Assembly: GCA_900696645.1 (NCBI GenBank) | Contig: CAADGV010000004.1 | Coordinates: forward strand, 97,140 to 161,139 | Origin: an uncultured Chlorobiota bacterium | GTDB taxonomy: Bacteria; Bacteroidota; Ignavibacteria; UBA10030; UBA6906 | Length of the DNA stretch: 64,000 bases | Direction of reading: 5' to 3' | Part shown: positions 6,172-14,142 of the stretch, in pieces | Layout of the letters: each line of letters starts with the position of its first letter | How positions within the stretch are numbered: position 1 is the stretch's first letter | The notes under the pieces: model-generated | Database searches by the model: none | What the model saw: only the letters and a program-made list of their open reading frames with translations | Told to the model about the DNA's origin: nothing | Program-made: the position numbers and the translations under genes

Positions 6172-8283
6172 CTAGTACTTAACTAACTCTTCCAGCGCCT
6201 TCACAATATCCGCCTCTTGCGGCAGCATTGCGTTTTCCAGTTCGGGTCCGTACGGGACGGGAGAATCCTTCGCCGCAACACGCTGAATCGGTGCATCAAG
6301 TCGCTCAAAAGCTTCGTTCGCGATGATGGCGGCAATCTCGGCACCGAAGCCGCTCGTAAGCGTGTCCTCGTGAACAATGAGAACCTTGCCGGTCTTTCGA
6401 ACCGAATTCAGGATCGTTTCTTTGTCAAGAGGAATGAGGGTTCTCAAGTCAATTACTTCAACACTTGCGCCTGTCTTTTCCTGAATCTTGTTCGCCGCAT
6501 CGAGTGAACGCTGCACCAACATCCCCCACGTGATAATTGTGATATCGTCGCCAGCACGTTTCACTTTTGCAAGGCCGAACGGAATCAGGTAATCCGCATC
6601 GGGTTCCGGCGATGATGCAAACCCTTGACGATACAGCCCTTTATGCTCACAGAAAATGACAGGATTATCTTCACGACATGCTGTCTTCAGCAATCCTTTC
6701 GCATCTGCAGCGTTTGATGGGAACACAACGTGGACTCCGGGAATGTGTGTGAAGAATCCGTCAATGGATTGGCTGTGATATAACCCGCCATGAATGTAGC
6801 CACCCACAGCAACGCGAATCACCATCGGGCATGCCCACTCGTTATAGGAACGGAAACGCAACATCGCCACTTCGTCGCGAATTTGCATGAACGCCGGCCA
6901 GATGTAGTCGCCGAACTGGATTTCAACAACGGGCTTGAAATCGCCACGAATCGCCAGGCCGAACGCCGTGCCGACAATGCTTGCCTCGGCCAGCGGAGAG
7001 TTGAAGACGCGATCCTCGCCAAACTTCGCCGTCAGTCCTTTTGTGGCCGTGAAGACACCGCCTTTGTTCCCTGCAACATCCTCTCCGTAAATCACCATCT
7101 TAGGATTGAATGCGAGTTCCTCTGCGAGAGCGTGGTTGATGGCGTCGACCAACACAATCTTGTTGCCTTTGTGCTCAGGTTCTGTAAAGCCGTCTTTCGG
7201 AACGACGACGCGGGGCGAGTACACGTACTTCTCCAAATCGTTCACGTCGGGGAGCGGTTGTTCTTCTGCCGATTCTGCTGCCTTGTCAATTCGTTCCTGA
7301 ATTTCCTTTTTGATTCGTTCGAAATCCGAATCCTTCAGAATCTTCATCTCCGCCAACAATTTCTCGAACCTCGGAATCGGGTCTTTCTTGCGATCTTCCT
7401 CCAACTCCTCGTTGCTCCGGTATTTCTTCTGATCGTCTGATGAAGAATGGGCAAGAAGGCGGACCGTGTCGGCCTCAATGACGCTGGGGCCTTGCCCGTT
7501 GCGCGCCTTCGAAACTGCGTCTGCAGCGACTTCATACATCTCTTTGAAATCGCATCCGTCGACGCGATAGCGGTTCAGTCCTTTGTATCCGGCAACCAGG
7601 CCGTACACGGATTCGCCCGCCATCTGATCCTTTATAGGGACTGAGATGGCAAACTTGTTATTCTGAATGAGAAAGATAACAGGGAACTTCCCCCGTGCAG
7701 CCCAGTTCACCGCTTCGTGAAACTCACCCTGACTCGTGGTCCCTTCGCCTGATGAAACGTAAACGACTTCATCCTTTCCATCTTTTACGGCACCCATCGC
7801 TGTTCCAACTGCTTCGAGAAATTGCGTGCCTGTCGGCGATGATTGCGCAATGATACGTTGCTTCTTGTGTCCGTAGTGGAACGGCATGGCAAAACCATTG
7901 CTGCTCGGCCCGCCTTTGCGGTGCAGCGCCTCAAGCATAATCTCTTCGATCGTGTAACCAAACTGCAACGAGAACGCAAGATCGCGATAGTACGGATACG
8001 CCCAGTCATAACCGGGCTTCATTGCAAGCGCCGTCGCCGTCTGCGCAACCTCATGCCCCGATCCGCCGATGTGGAAGAATACTTTGCCCTGCTTCAGCAA
8101 AACAAGAATTTTGTTGTCAAGCAAACGCGCAGCAACACAGTTCTTGTACGTGTTGGTAAGTTGGTCGTTTGTCAAGCTCGCCAGCGCGTTGCCCGCGACA
8201 ACTGCCGGACGGGAGCCGTTTGAGCCCTTGGGCGTTGTTTCAGTCTTAACATTCTTGATGGTTGACACGAATCGCTTCCTCAC
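6172..8283 (-). CDS. Fused 2-oxoacid dehydrogenase E1 alpha-beta subunit
   Basis: A 703-residue fusion. Residues about 35-350 are an E1 alpha domain and residues about 375-700 an E1 beta domain, as in the fused branched-chain-type E1 enzymes common in Bacteroidota. The thiamine-diphosphate motif is present as GEG (179-181) instead of GDG, followed by QNN (207-209) at the normal spacing. The Asp-to-Glu change is seen in this subgroup and should still allow Mg2+ binding. The start is uncertain: GTG at 8283 gives the longest form, while a second GTG at 8268 has GAGGAAG upstream. It follows lpdA by 33 nt. Having both a fused and a split E1 in one operon suggests two substrate specificities feeding one E2/E3 core. 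Confidence 0.92.
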   Translation of the reverse strand: MRKRFVSTIKNVKTETTPKGSNGSRPAVVAGNALASLTNDQLTNTYKNCVAARLLDNKILVLLKQGKVFFHIGGSGHEVAQTATALAMKPGYDWAYPYYRDLAFSLQFGYTIEEIMLEALHRKGGPSSNGFAMPFHYGHKKQRIIAQSSPTGTQFLEAVGTAMGAVKDGKDEVVYVSSGEGTTSQGEFHEAVNWAARGKFPVIFLIQNNKFAISVPIKDQMAGESVYGLVAGYKGLNRYRVDGCDFKEMYEVAADAVSKARNGQGPSVIEADTVRLLAHSSSDDQKKYRSNEELEEDRKKDPIPRFEKLLAEMKILKDSDFERIKKEIQERIDKAAESAEEQPLPDVNDLEKYVYSPRVVVPKDGFTEPEHKGNKIVLVDAINHALAEELAFNPKMVIYGEDVAGNKGGVFTATKGLTAKFGEDRVFNSPLAEASIVGTAFGLAIRGDFKPVVEIQFGDYIWPAFMQIRDEVAMLRFRSYNEWACPMVIRVAVGGYIHGGLYHSQSIDGFFTHIPGVHVVFPSNAADAKGLLKTACREDNPVIFCEHKGLYRQGFASSPEPDADYLIPFGLAKVKRAGDDITIITWGMLVQRSLDAANKIQEKTGASVEVIDLRTLIPLDKETILNSVRKTGKVLIVHEDTLTSGFGAEIAAIIANEAFERLDAPIQRVAAKDSPVPYGPELENAMLPQEADIVKALEELVKY

Positions 8284-8316
8284 ATTTGAATATTAGGATT
8301 CTCTTCCGAACGGCAT

Positions 8317-9714
8317 TCAGATATTAATCGCTTCCCCATACGCCGCCGCCGCCGCTTCCATCACGGCTTCGCTCAACGTCGGATGGGCATGAATGGTATG
8401 GAAGATGGATTTTCCTGTTGCTTCGAGCTTCTTTGCAAGCGCCAGCTCCGCAATCATCTCGGTGGCTTCGCTGCCCATGATGTGTGCGCCGAGAAGCTCG
8501 CCGTATTTCGCGTCGAAAATCAGCTTCACCATTCCTTCTGTCTCGCCGATGGCAATTGCCTTGCCGAGCGGGCGGAACGGAAATTTGCCAATCTTCACTT
8601 CGTAGCCCTCGGCCCTTGCCTTTTCTTCAGTCATGCCGACGCTCGCGATTTGCGGTTGACAATAGGTACAACCGGGAATCGCTGAGTAATCAATCGGCTC
8701 GGGGTTCATTCCCTTGATTGCTTCCACGCAGTGAATGCCCTCCGCACTCGCAACATGCGCAAGCCACGGCGCGCCGATCACATCGCCGACGGCGTACACG
8801 CCGGGCACGTTTGTGCGGTAGTGTTGATCGACTTTGATGTGATTGCGTTCAACAGCAACGCCGACTTTTTCCAACCCAAATCCCTCAACGTTGCCCTGCA
8901 CGCCGATAGCCATCAACGCAACATCTCCCTTCAACTCTTTCTTCCCTTCCGGAGTGTTCACCACAACTGTTACGTCGGTGGGAGAATTCTTCACGCTTTC
9001 GACTTTGGTGTCGGTCAGGATTTCGATGCCCTGTTTTTTGAAACTCCGCTCCATCTCCTTCGTCAATTCTCGATCTTCAATCGGAAGAATGCCGGGCATC
9101 ATCTCAACAACGGTGACTTTTGTGCCGAGGGCATTGTAGAAGTAGGCAAACTCAATCCCGATGGCTCCGGCGCCGACCACGATCATGCTTCCCGGCTGCT
9201 CGCTGAGCGACATCGCTTCGGTACTCGTGATGATGCGTTTGCGGTCGATTGTCACGCCGGGAATCGAGCGGGCACGGGCTCCAGTCGCCACGATGATATG
9301 CCTTGAACTGACCTTGAATGCCGCCCCTTCTTTGGGCTTCACCTGAATTCCGCTGCTGCCTGCCAACGTTCCGTACCCGGACATGTAATCAATCTTGTTC
9401 TTCTTCATCAAGAACTCAACGCCTTTGGAGATTTTGTCCGAGATGCCGCGGCTGCGCTGGATGATCTTCCCGAAATCAAACTTCAAATTGTCATACGAAA
9501 TCCCCCACTCGCTCGCCTTCTTGAACTGATGAAGAATCTCTGCATTCTTCAACAACGCTTTCGTGGGAATACATCCCCAGTTGAGGCAGATGCCGCCGAG
9601 TTTCTCTGCCTCAATAATGCCGGTGTTGAATCCGAGTTGCGCGGCACGAATTGCCGCCGTGTACCCGCCGGGTCCTCCTCCTAGAACAACAACATCAAAT
9701 GATTTTTCTGCCAT
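8317..9714 (-). CDS. lpdA: Dihydrolipoyl dehydrogenase (E3)
   Basis: Flavoprotein disulfide reductase that reoxidises dihydrolipoyl E2 with NAD+, 465 residues. It has the N-terminal FAD motif GGGPGG (12-17), the redox-active CLNWGC pair (C43, C48), a central NAD-binding motif (GAGAIGIEFA) and the C-terminal dimerisation domain with HAHPTLSE (H444, E449 as catalytic His-Glu). The ATG at 9714 has AGAGGAACTT upstream. It is the first gene of the minus-strand operon, ahead of the E1 genes. A palindrome and a terminator-like hairpin lie in its leader. Confidence 0.96.
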   Translation of the reverse strand: MAEKSFDVVVLGGGPGGYTAAIRAAQLGFNTGIIEAEKLGGICLNWGCIPTKALLKNAEILHQFKKASEWGISYDNLKFDFGKIIQRSRGISDKISKGVEFLMKKNKIDYMSGYGTLAGSSGIQVKPKEGAAFKVSSRHIIVATGARARSIPGVTIDRKRIITSTEAMSLSEQPGSMIVVGAGAIGIEFAYFYNALGTKVTVVEMMPGILPIEDRELTKEMERSFKKQGIEILTDTKVESVKNSPTDVTVVVNTPEGKKELKGDVALMAIGVQGNVEGFGLEKVGVAVERNHIKVDQHYRTNVPGVYAVGDVIGAPWLAHVASAEGIHCVEAIKGMNPEPIDYSAIPGCTYCQPQIASVGMTEEKARAEGYEVKIGKFPFRPLGKAIAIGETEGMVKLIFDAKYGELLGAHIMGSEATEMIAELALAKKLEATGKSIFHTIHAHPTLSEAVMEAAAAAYGEAINI

Positions 9715-9734
9715 AAGTTCCTCTAATCAGGGAA

Positions 9735-9751
9735 GCGATTTGACAAATCGC
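9735..9751. repeat. GTC-loop palindrome upstream of lpdA
   Basis: GCGATTT, a 3-nt loop, then AAATCGC form a perfect hairpin about 20 bp before the lpdA ATG. On the minus strand it is preceded by GTAG. It could be an operator or a REP-like repeat; compare 16365-16413 and 48958-48976. Confidence 0.5.
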
Positions 9752-9765
9752 CCTACTCGTACACA

Positions 9766-9791
9766 ACAAAAAAGGGAATTGCGGTTCCCTT
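9766..9791 (-). terminator. Terminator-like hairpin in lpdA leader
   Basis: On the minus strand AAGGGAA, a 6-nt loop and TTCCCTT are followed at once by a run of T. This is an intrinsic terminator shape about 55 nt before the lpdA ATG. The upstream ompA-like gene already has its own terminator at 10002-10025. Either the operon promoter lies downstream of this hairpin or it is an attenuator. Confidence 0.5.
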
Positions 9792-10001
9792 CTTGATATC
9801 ACTGAAGATTGGTATAAGAACGAATCCCCAAATTGTCTCCTGTTCGATTGCTTATGGGAGAAATCACCATTACAGGAGAGAAATGACGTAACTTTCGGGG
9901 AACAAAGTGGCAAAAATATACCCAAAGCGGGCTTGAAAGTCAACGAAACTGCCGGGTTTGAGAATCCACGAACGAAGGAAAGTTAGTCTGACGGGTCAAA
10001 A
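9792..10001. other. Intergenic region, no gene seen
   Basis: Gap between the lpdA leader and the terminator of the OmpA-like gene. No ORF with a plausible start and ribosome-binding site was found. It probably carries the promoter of the dehydrogenase operon, but no convincing -35/-10 pair can be named. Confidence 0.4.
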
Positions 10002-10025
10002 CGGGACGCTATTGTTGGCGTCCCG
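10002..10025 (-). terminator. Intrinsic terminator after OmpA-like gene
   Basis: CGGGACGC (10002-10009) pairs with GCGTCCCG (10018-10025) across an 8-nt loop, and the minus strand continues TTTT. It lies 50 nt after the OmpA-like stop codon. Confidence 0.75.
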
Positions 10026-10074
10026 ATTTTCTTATCTCAAAACGGAAAGGCTAAGCCGCGAGTACGAAATGTGT

Positions 10075-10515
10075 TTATTTCTTGACAATCTCGACGCGTC
10101 TGTTCTTTGCCCGCCCCTCTTCAGACTTGTTGTCAGCAATGGGCTTTTCCTGTCCCCAGCCTTTTGCCGAGAGCCGTGACTTGTCAATCCCTTTGGCGAT
10201 GATAGCATTCATCACCGATTTGGCGCGATTTTCGGAGAGGGTTTTGTTGGACGCGGCTGATCCGACATTGTCGGTATGGCCTTCGATGCTGACGTTCAAA
10301 GTTTCGTCATCGTTTAACAGCTCAACCACCTGATCAATAATGTACTGCGATTCGGGCTTGATATCTGCTTTGGCAGTTTCAAAATTGATCTGGAGGGTGA
10401 CAAAGCCCTTCGTTTCCATTTCATCCCTCAGTGTTTCCGAATCTGAGCAGGAAGAAAGGATGAGCATACAAAGCATCATACCGGCGATTGATAAGGAAAC
10501 GATTCTATGATTCAC
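10075..10515 (-). CDS. OmpA-family lipoprotein
   Basis: A 146-residue outer-membrane lipoprotein with a peptidoglycan-binding OmpA C-terminal domain. The frame is open to 10629, but a GTG at 10515 with CAGGAG 6 nt upstream begins a clean lipoprotein signal (hydrophobic stretch ending LSSC). The mature protein starts at Cys and is nearly all OmpA domain (about residues 40-146). It contains GHTDN and the helix NKTLSENRAKSV, which bind diaminopimelate in relatives. It probably anchors the outer membrane to the wall, as Pal-type proteins do. It is monocistronic, bounded by terminators on both sides. Confidence 0.88.
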   Translation of the reverse strand: MNHRIVSLSIAGMMLCMLILSSCSDSETLRDEMETKGFVTLQINFETAKADIKPESQYIIDQVVELLNDDETLNVSIEGHTDNVGSAASNKTLSENRAKSVMNAIIAKGIDKSRLSAKGWGQEKPIADNKSEEGRAKNRRVEIVKK

Positions 10516-10657
10516 GGCCGACTCCTGTTGTAATGTTGAATGAATTGTTTGCAGAACCGGAAAGAGATACAGGGAAACCCTGCTCTGAGAATAGCAAATC
10601 ATGAAGTCAGTTGCAACACAAAACGGCAAGCGGTGTGTGCAGGAAATCCCGACAAGA

Positions 10658-10690
10658 AGAAATCCCGCCCTTTTGCAAGGCGGGATTTCT
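10658..10690 (-). terminator. Intrinsic terminator after T9SS protein
   Basis: A perfect 12-bp stem (AGAAATCCCGCC / GGCGGGATTTCT) with a 9-nt loop lies 16 nt past the stop of the gene ending at 10707. It separates that gene from the OmpA-like lipoprotein. Confidence 0.8.
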
Positions 10691-10706
10691 CAGGAAGTGA
10701 ATCAGC

Positions 10707-13706
10707 TTAGCGTATTAGCGTCAGTTTTCTTGTTTGAACCAGACTTCCTGAGTGAAGTCTGTAGAAATAGACTCCGCTGGCCAAATTCCTGGCGTCAAGA
10801 ACGGTTTCATATCTGCCGGCATTCAAGTGCCCGTCCACCAGCGTCTGCACTTCCCTGCCGAGAATGTCGTACACTGACAGTCGTGTGTGACCCGCAACCG
10901 GAAGTGAAAACGTTATCGTTGTTGTAGGATTGAACGGATTGGGATAATTCTGCATGAGGGAAAATTCCTCAGGAACATCAAATCCCCAACTGATGGCCAT
11001 GCTTTCTCCCTTGTACAAGATGTTACCGGGCGGAATGATGCCCGAATTGATCTTGACTTTGTTGTTCACCTTCATTGCGAGGTCACGGGCAAGAGCATCA
11101 TTGGATGCTATGCCGTCGGTGACAAGAATCGAAATATACGTCAAAACATCACCCGCCGTCCGATTGTCTTTCGTTACGATTGTATGCTGCCCGATTTTCA
11201 ACGAAACAAAGTTCATTACAAGGGCTGCAAGCTGCTTCTTCGCCTTGTCGAGCATCGACGGATGTCGGCGAAGACTCAACACATCATCCCAATCATCTAT
11301 TGCCAACAGGTTTGCAAACACATCGAAATGCGGAGTGTAGTGCTGGTGTACAGCTGCTATGTAGGAATTCAATTGAATGAGCGTCTCATCCCATCGATGG
11401 CGACGGCAGCGATGCTCATCGAACTGATGCTTCCAATACCCGACACTTCGTGCCCGGTTTGCGATGACGGCTGCAGTCAACGTGAAGTTAACTGTGACGG
11501 AACCTCCGGCAGGAAGCGAAAACGCTTGCGGATTTGCATCGACCGCATAGCCGAGCGGCTCGATGATTATCACTTGGTAGTCGATACCGGAAGGTACATC
11601 TGTGAACGCATATCCTCCCGAAGCATCCGACATCACAGCGGGGAAATCCTCAATCGAGGCACCGTCAGCATCGAGCAGTTTCACGGTTACATTCGCCATA
11701 CCTCCGCCGGTCGATTTGCTGATGACACCTGAAATCGTCCCGTTCGGAACAGACGCGATCGAAACTGCAAGACTGCTCGAAGCTCCGGTGAAGCAGTTGT
11801 TGCGAGGCGTGACGCTGACATCTCCTGAAACAGCACCCCAATTAACTGTGATCGATGTTGTTCCTTGTCCTGATGCAATGCTCGCTCCCAACGGGATAGT
11901 CCACTCATATTCTTGCGCGCCTGCCACATCGGCAATCGAGTAGCCGAGGCCAAGTTGTCCCGATGTTACAGTTGTCGGACCGGAGATGGAGCCTGCCGCA
12001 GCTACGTTGGGAATGACTGTCACAGCCAGCGTGCCGGAGGCTGCGCTGTTTCCTTTAGCGTCTGTCACAGTCACGGAGTAACTTCCATCTCCGGAGACGG
12101 CAATTGATTGTGTTGTCGCGCCGGTTGACCACAAATAAGTTGCAGCCGAGCTCGATGTAAGCGTTACAACTCCACCTTCACAGAGTGTAGTCGAGCCGCT
12201 TGCGGTAATTGTCGGACTTGCGGCATTGTTTCTCAGCAGTACATCGTCGAGCCGGTATGCACCGCTGGCAGAACTTCGGAATCTGATTCTCAGATTGGAA
12301 GCAGCAGGAATTGTGCCGCTTGCCGTTCTGTAGTACCACCCGGTTGAACCGGACACAGTTGGTAGTCCGGTGAATGTCAATCCTGAATAGCTCAAGCCAT
12401 CGGTGCTTACTTCCGCAATGAAGTCCGAGCCGTCCAACGAAAGGGCGTCTTTTCGAATTCCGAAAGAGAGTTCGAGATCATTCAACCCTACAGTATTGAT
12501 TCCGGAAATCTCAAACGACGCGTTGGCACCTGAGGCGAAAAACACATTTGCGCCTCCCGATGCTCCTGAATAGCCCGTCGAGAAAGAGGAAATCCGAAGG
12601 TCTGACGTACCGCTGAATGAGAGGTTGTCGTTATCAAAACCACCCGCAGAGACATGCGCGGCTATCGAAGTGTTTGCCGATACACTCCCCATCGTTTCAT
12701 GAAATACAACTTGGAAGGGAATAGGCATCACGCCTGTCCCGCTAACAGGAATGTTCTGTGTTGCCGCGCCTGTGCTTGCACACGAGATGTTGCCGGAGAA
12801 CGGACCTTCGAGTGCAGGCGAGAAGCGCACCTCGATTGCTGTTGCGCTGACAACAACCCCCGAGCGCGCAAGAACAATCGGGCTTGACGAGAATGGATCA
12901 ACGCCGGTTCGGATTTCAAATCCGGCGGACGGCGTTATCGTAATATCATCTATCAGTTCAGTTCCGCTAACAACAAAACTCGATGAGGGAGATGACCCGC
13001 CAACCGATGCGCTGCCGAAACTTCCACTGAACGATGATGTGTTTAAAAGAATGGTTGCACCACCGGTCAACTCAAACGTTCCGATGATTGTAATGTTTCC
13101 CTGCAACCCTCCGGTACCTCCCGTTCCTTCGGCGTTGAATCCGTACAGCCTGAATTCGGCAGTGCCGGTGAGTTCCTCGTACTCGACACCGAGTCCGAGA
13201 ACATTGCCCGTCCAATTGACATCTGTGTCAGGTGTGGTCAGAATTCCGGATGAATGTGTCAGCCCTGCATTCAACACTGTGAAGTTGGTAAGTGGATTGG
13301 TGTACCCGTCATCGCTTCCCCGCCATTGCCATTGTCTCGGGCCGGTTGCGCTGCGGCCAATTCCAAATGAAATCGATGTGACGGTAAACTTGTATCCCGG
13401 GACTGCCGTTACGGTTACGCCGATGTACTTGGCAAGGTCAACAGAGCCTGTAAAGAGATCACTGCCGTTTGTTGCACCTGTCGGCCAGTTACTTCCTCTG
13501 AAGTTCCCGGAGCTGGAGGAACTTGATATGCCTTCCTTTACAAGACTTCCCGCCGAAATGCCTGCATACGAAGTCCCGTTGTAGGCAAACGAGGTTACAT
13601 TGTTTCCGTCGCCCGCAAGATTGTATGTTGCGGTGAACGGCGTTTGTCCCCTTGCCAATCCCATCCCCAACAATAAAGCAAGTGTGGCCCAAGCGATCTT
13701 TTGCAT
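10707..13706 (-). CDS. Large T9SS type A exported multidomain protein
   Basis: About 999 residues. The frame is open to 13814, but the ATG at 13706 has GGAGGGTAT upstream and starts a signal peptide (MQKIAWATLALLLGMGLARG). The body is beta-rich: an N-terminal choice-of-anchor-like domain, a region resembling Bacteroidota Ig repeats, a PKD-like segment and a carboxypeptidase-regulatory/SdrD-like domain (MANVTVKLLDADG). A more helical domain follows that starts RARSVGYWKHQF and has many His, Arg and Trp. The end is a type IX sorting domain (QNYPNPFNPTTTI ... VYFYRLHSG). It should cross the outer membrane by T9SS and be surface-attached or released. Function is unknown; no catalytic signature was recognised. 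Confidence 0.85.
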   Translation of the reverse strand: MQKIAWATLALLLGMGLARGQTPFTATYNLAGDGNNVTSFAYNGTSYAGISAGSLVKEGISSSSSSGNFRGSNWPTGATNGSDLFTGSVDLAKYIGVTVTAVPGYKFTVTSISFGIGRSATGPRQWQWRGSDDGYTNPLTNFTVLNAGLTHSSGILTTPDTDVNWTGNVLGLGVEYEELTGTAEFRLYGFNAEGTGGTGGLQGNITIIGTFELTGGATILLNTSSFSGSFGSASVGGSSPSSSFVVSGTELIDDITITPSAGFEIRTGVDPFSSSPIVLARSGVVVSATAIEVRFSPALEGPFSGNISCASTGAATQNIPVSGTGVMPIPFQVVFHETMGSVSANTSIAAHVSAGGFDNDNLSFSGTSDLRISSFSTGYSGASGGANVFFASGANASFEISGINTVGLNDLELSFGIRKDALSLDGSDFIAEVSTDGLSYSGLTFTGLPTVSGSTGWYYRTASGTIPAASNLRIRFRSSASGAYRLDDVLLRNNAASPTITASGSTTLCEGGVVTLTSSSAATYLWSTGATTQSIAVSGDGSYSVTVTDAKGNSAASGTLAVTVIPNVAAAGSISGPTTVTSGQLGLGYSIADVAGAQEYEWTIPLGASIASGQGTTSITVNWGAVSGDVSVTPRNNCFTGASSSLAVSIASVPNGTISGVISKSTGGGMANVTVKLLDADGASIEDFPAVMSDASGGYAFTDVPSGIDYQVIIIEPLGYAVDANPQAFSLPAGGSVTVNFTLTAAVIANRARSVGYWKHQFDEHRCRRHRWDETLIQLNSYIAAVHQHYTPHFDVFANLLAIDDWDDVLSLRRHPSMLDKAKKQLAALVMNFVSLKIGQHTIVTKDNRTAGDVLTYISILVTDGIASNDALARDLAMKVNNKVKINSGIIPPGNILYKGESMAISWGFDVPEEFSLMQNYPNPFNPTTTITFSLPVAGHTRLSVYDILGREVQTLVDGHLNAGRYETVLDARNLASGVYFYRLHSGSLVQTRKLTLIR

Positions 13707-14100
13707 ATACCCTCCGTGAAGATTTGTGAGAAATAGTGGATTGTAGTGGAACCGTTGTGGTATAAGATCGAATGCAATCTGATTGTCAAGAGAATCCAGA
13801 ACGTGAAGGCGCATTACGCCGCCAGCTTGAACGACTCTGATCGCCTGACAAACAGCTTAACAGCAAACAGAATGTATGGATGCAGCGGGTTCAGCTACCC
13901 CGGGCAAACGACAATTGATTGACAAACGTGAGTTGTGAAAAGGAAGAAAGAAGAAAGGCTCGATCAGAAGGCGCATCGCCATCGAGTAGAGAACATCTGA
14001 AGAATGTGAAGAACGGCAACATGTTGACAAGTTCGCAGGTCGTGGACAATGTCAGAACTACATGCTGCCGTTAATATAAAAACGGCCGGACAAATGTCAA
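13707..14100. other. Intergenic region, no gene seen
   Basis: About 390 bp between two minus-strand T9SS genes. No credible ORF, tRNA or strong repeat was seen. It probably holds the promoter of the gene starting at 13706. Confidence 0.4.
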
Positions 14101-14133
14101 GCGGCAAGTTCATTTTTTTCTCTGACTTGCCGC
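14101..14133 (-). terminator. Hairpin after propeller T9SS gene
   Basis: GCGGCAAGT (14101-14109) pairs perfectly with ACTTGCCGC (14125-14133) across a 15-nt loop, 10 bp past the stop codon at 14143. There is no clear T run after it on the minus strand, so its role as a terminator is uncertain. Confidence 0.45.
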
Positions 14134-14142
14134 CGGAATCCG

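Noticed and set aside
10516-10629. Longer start for the OmpA-like lipoprotein
   Set aside because: It would bury the lipoprotein signal inside the protein; the GTG at 10515 has a good ribosome-binding site.
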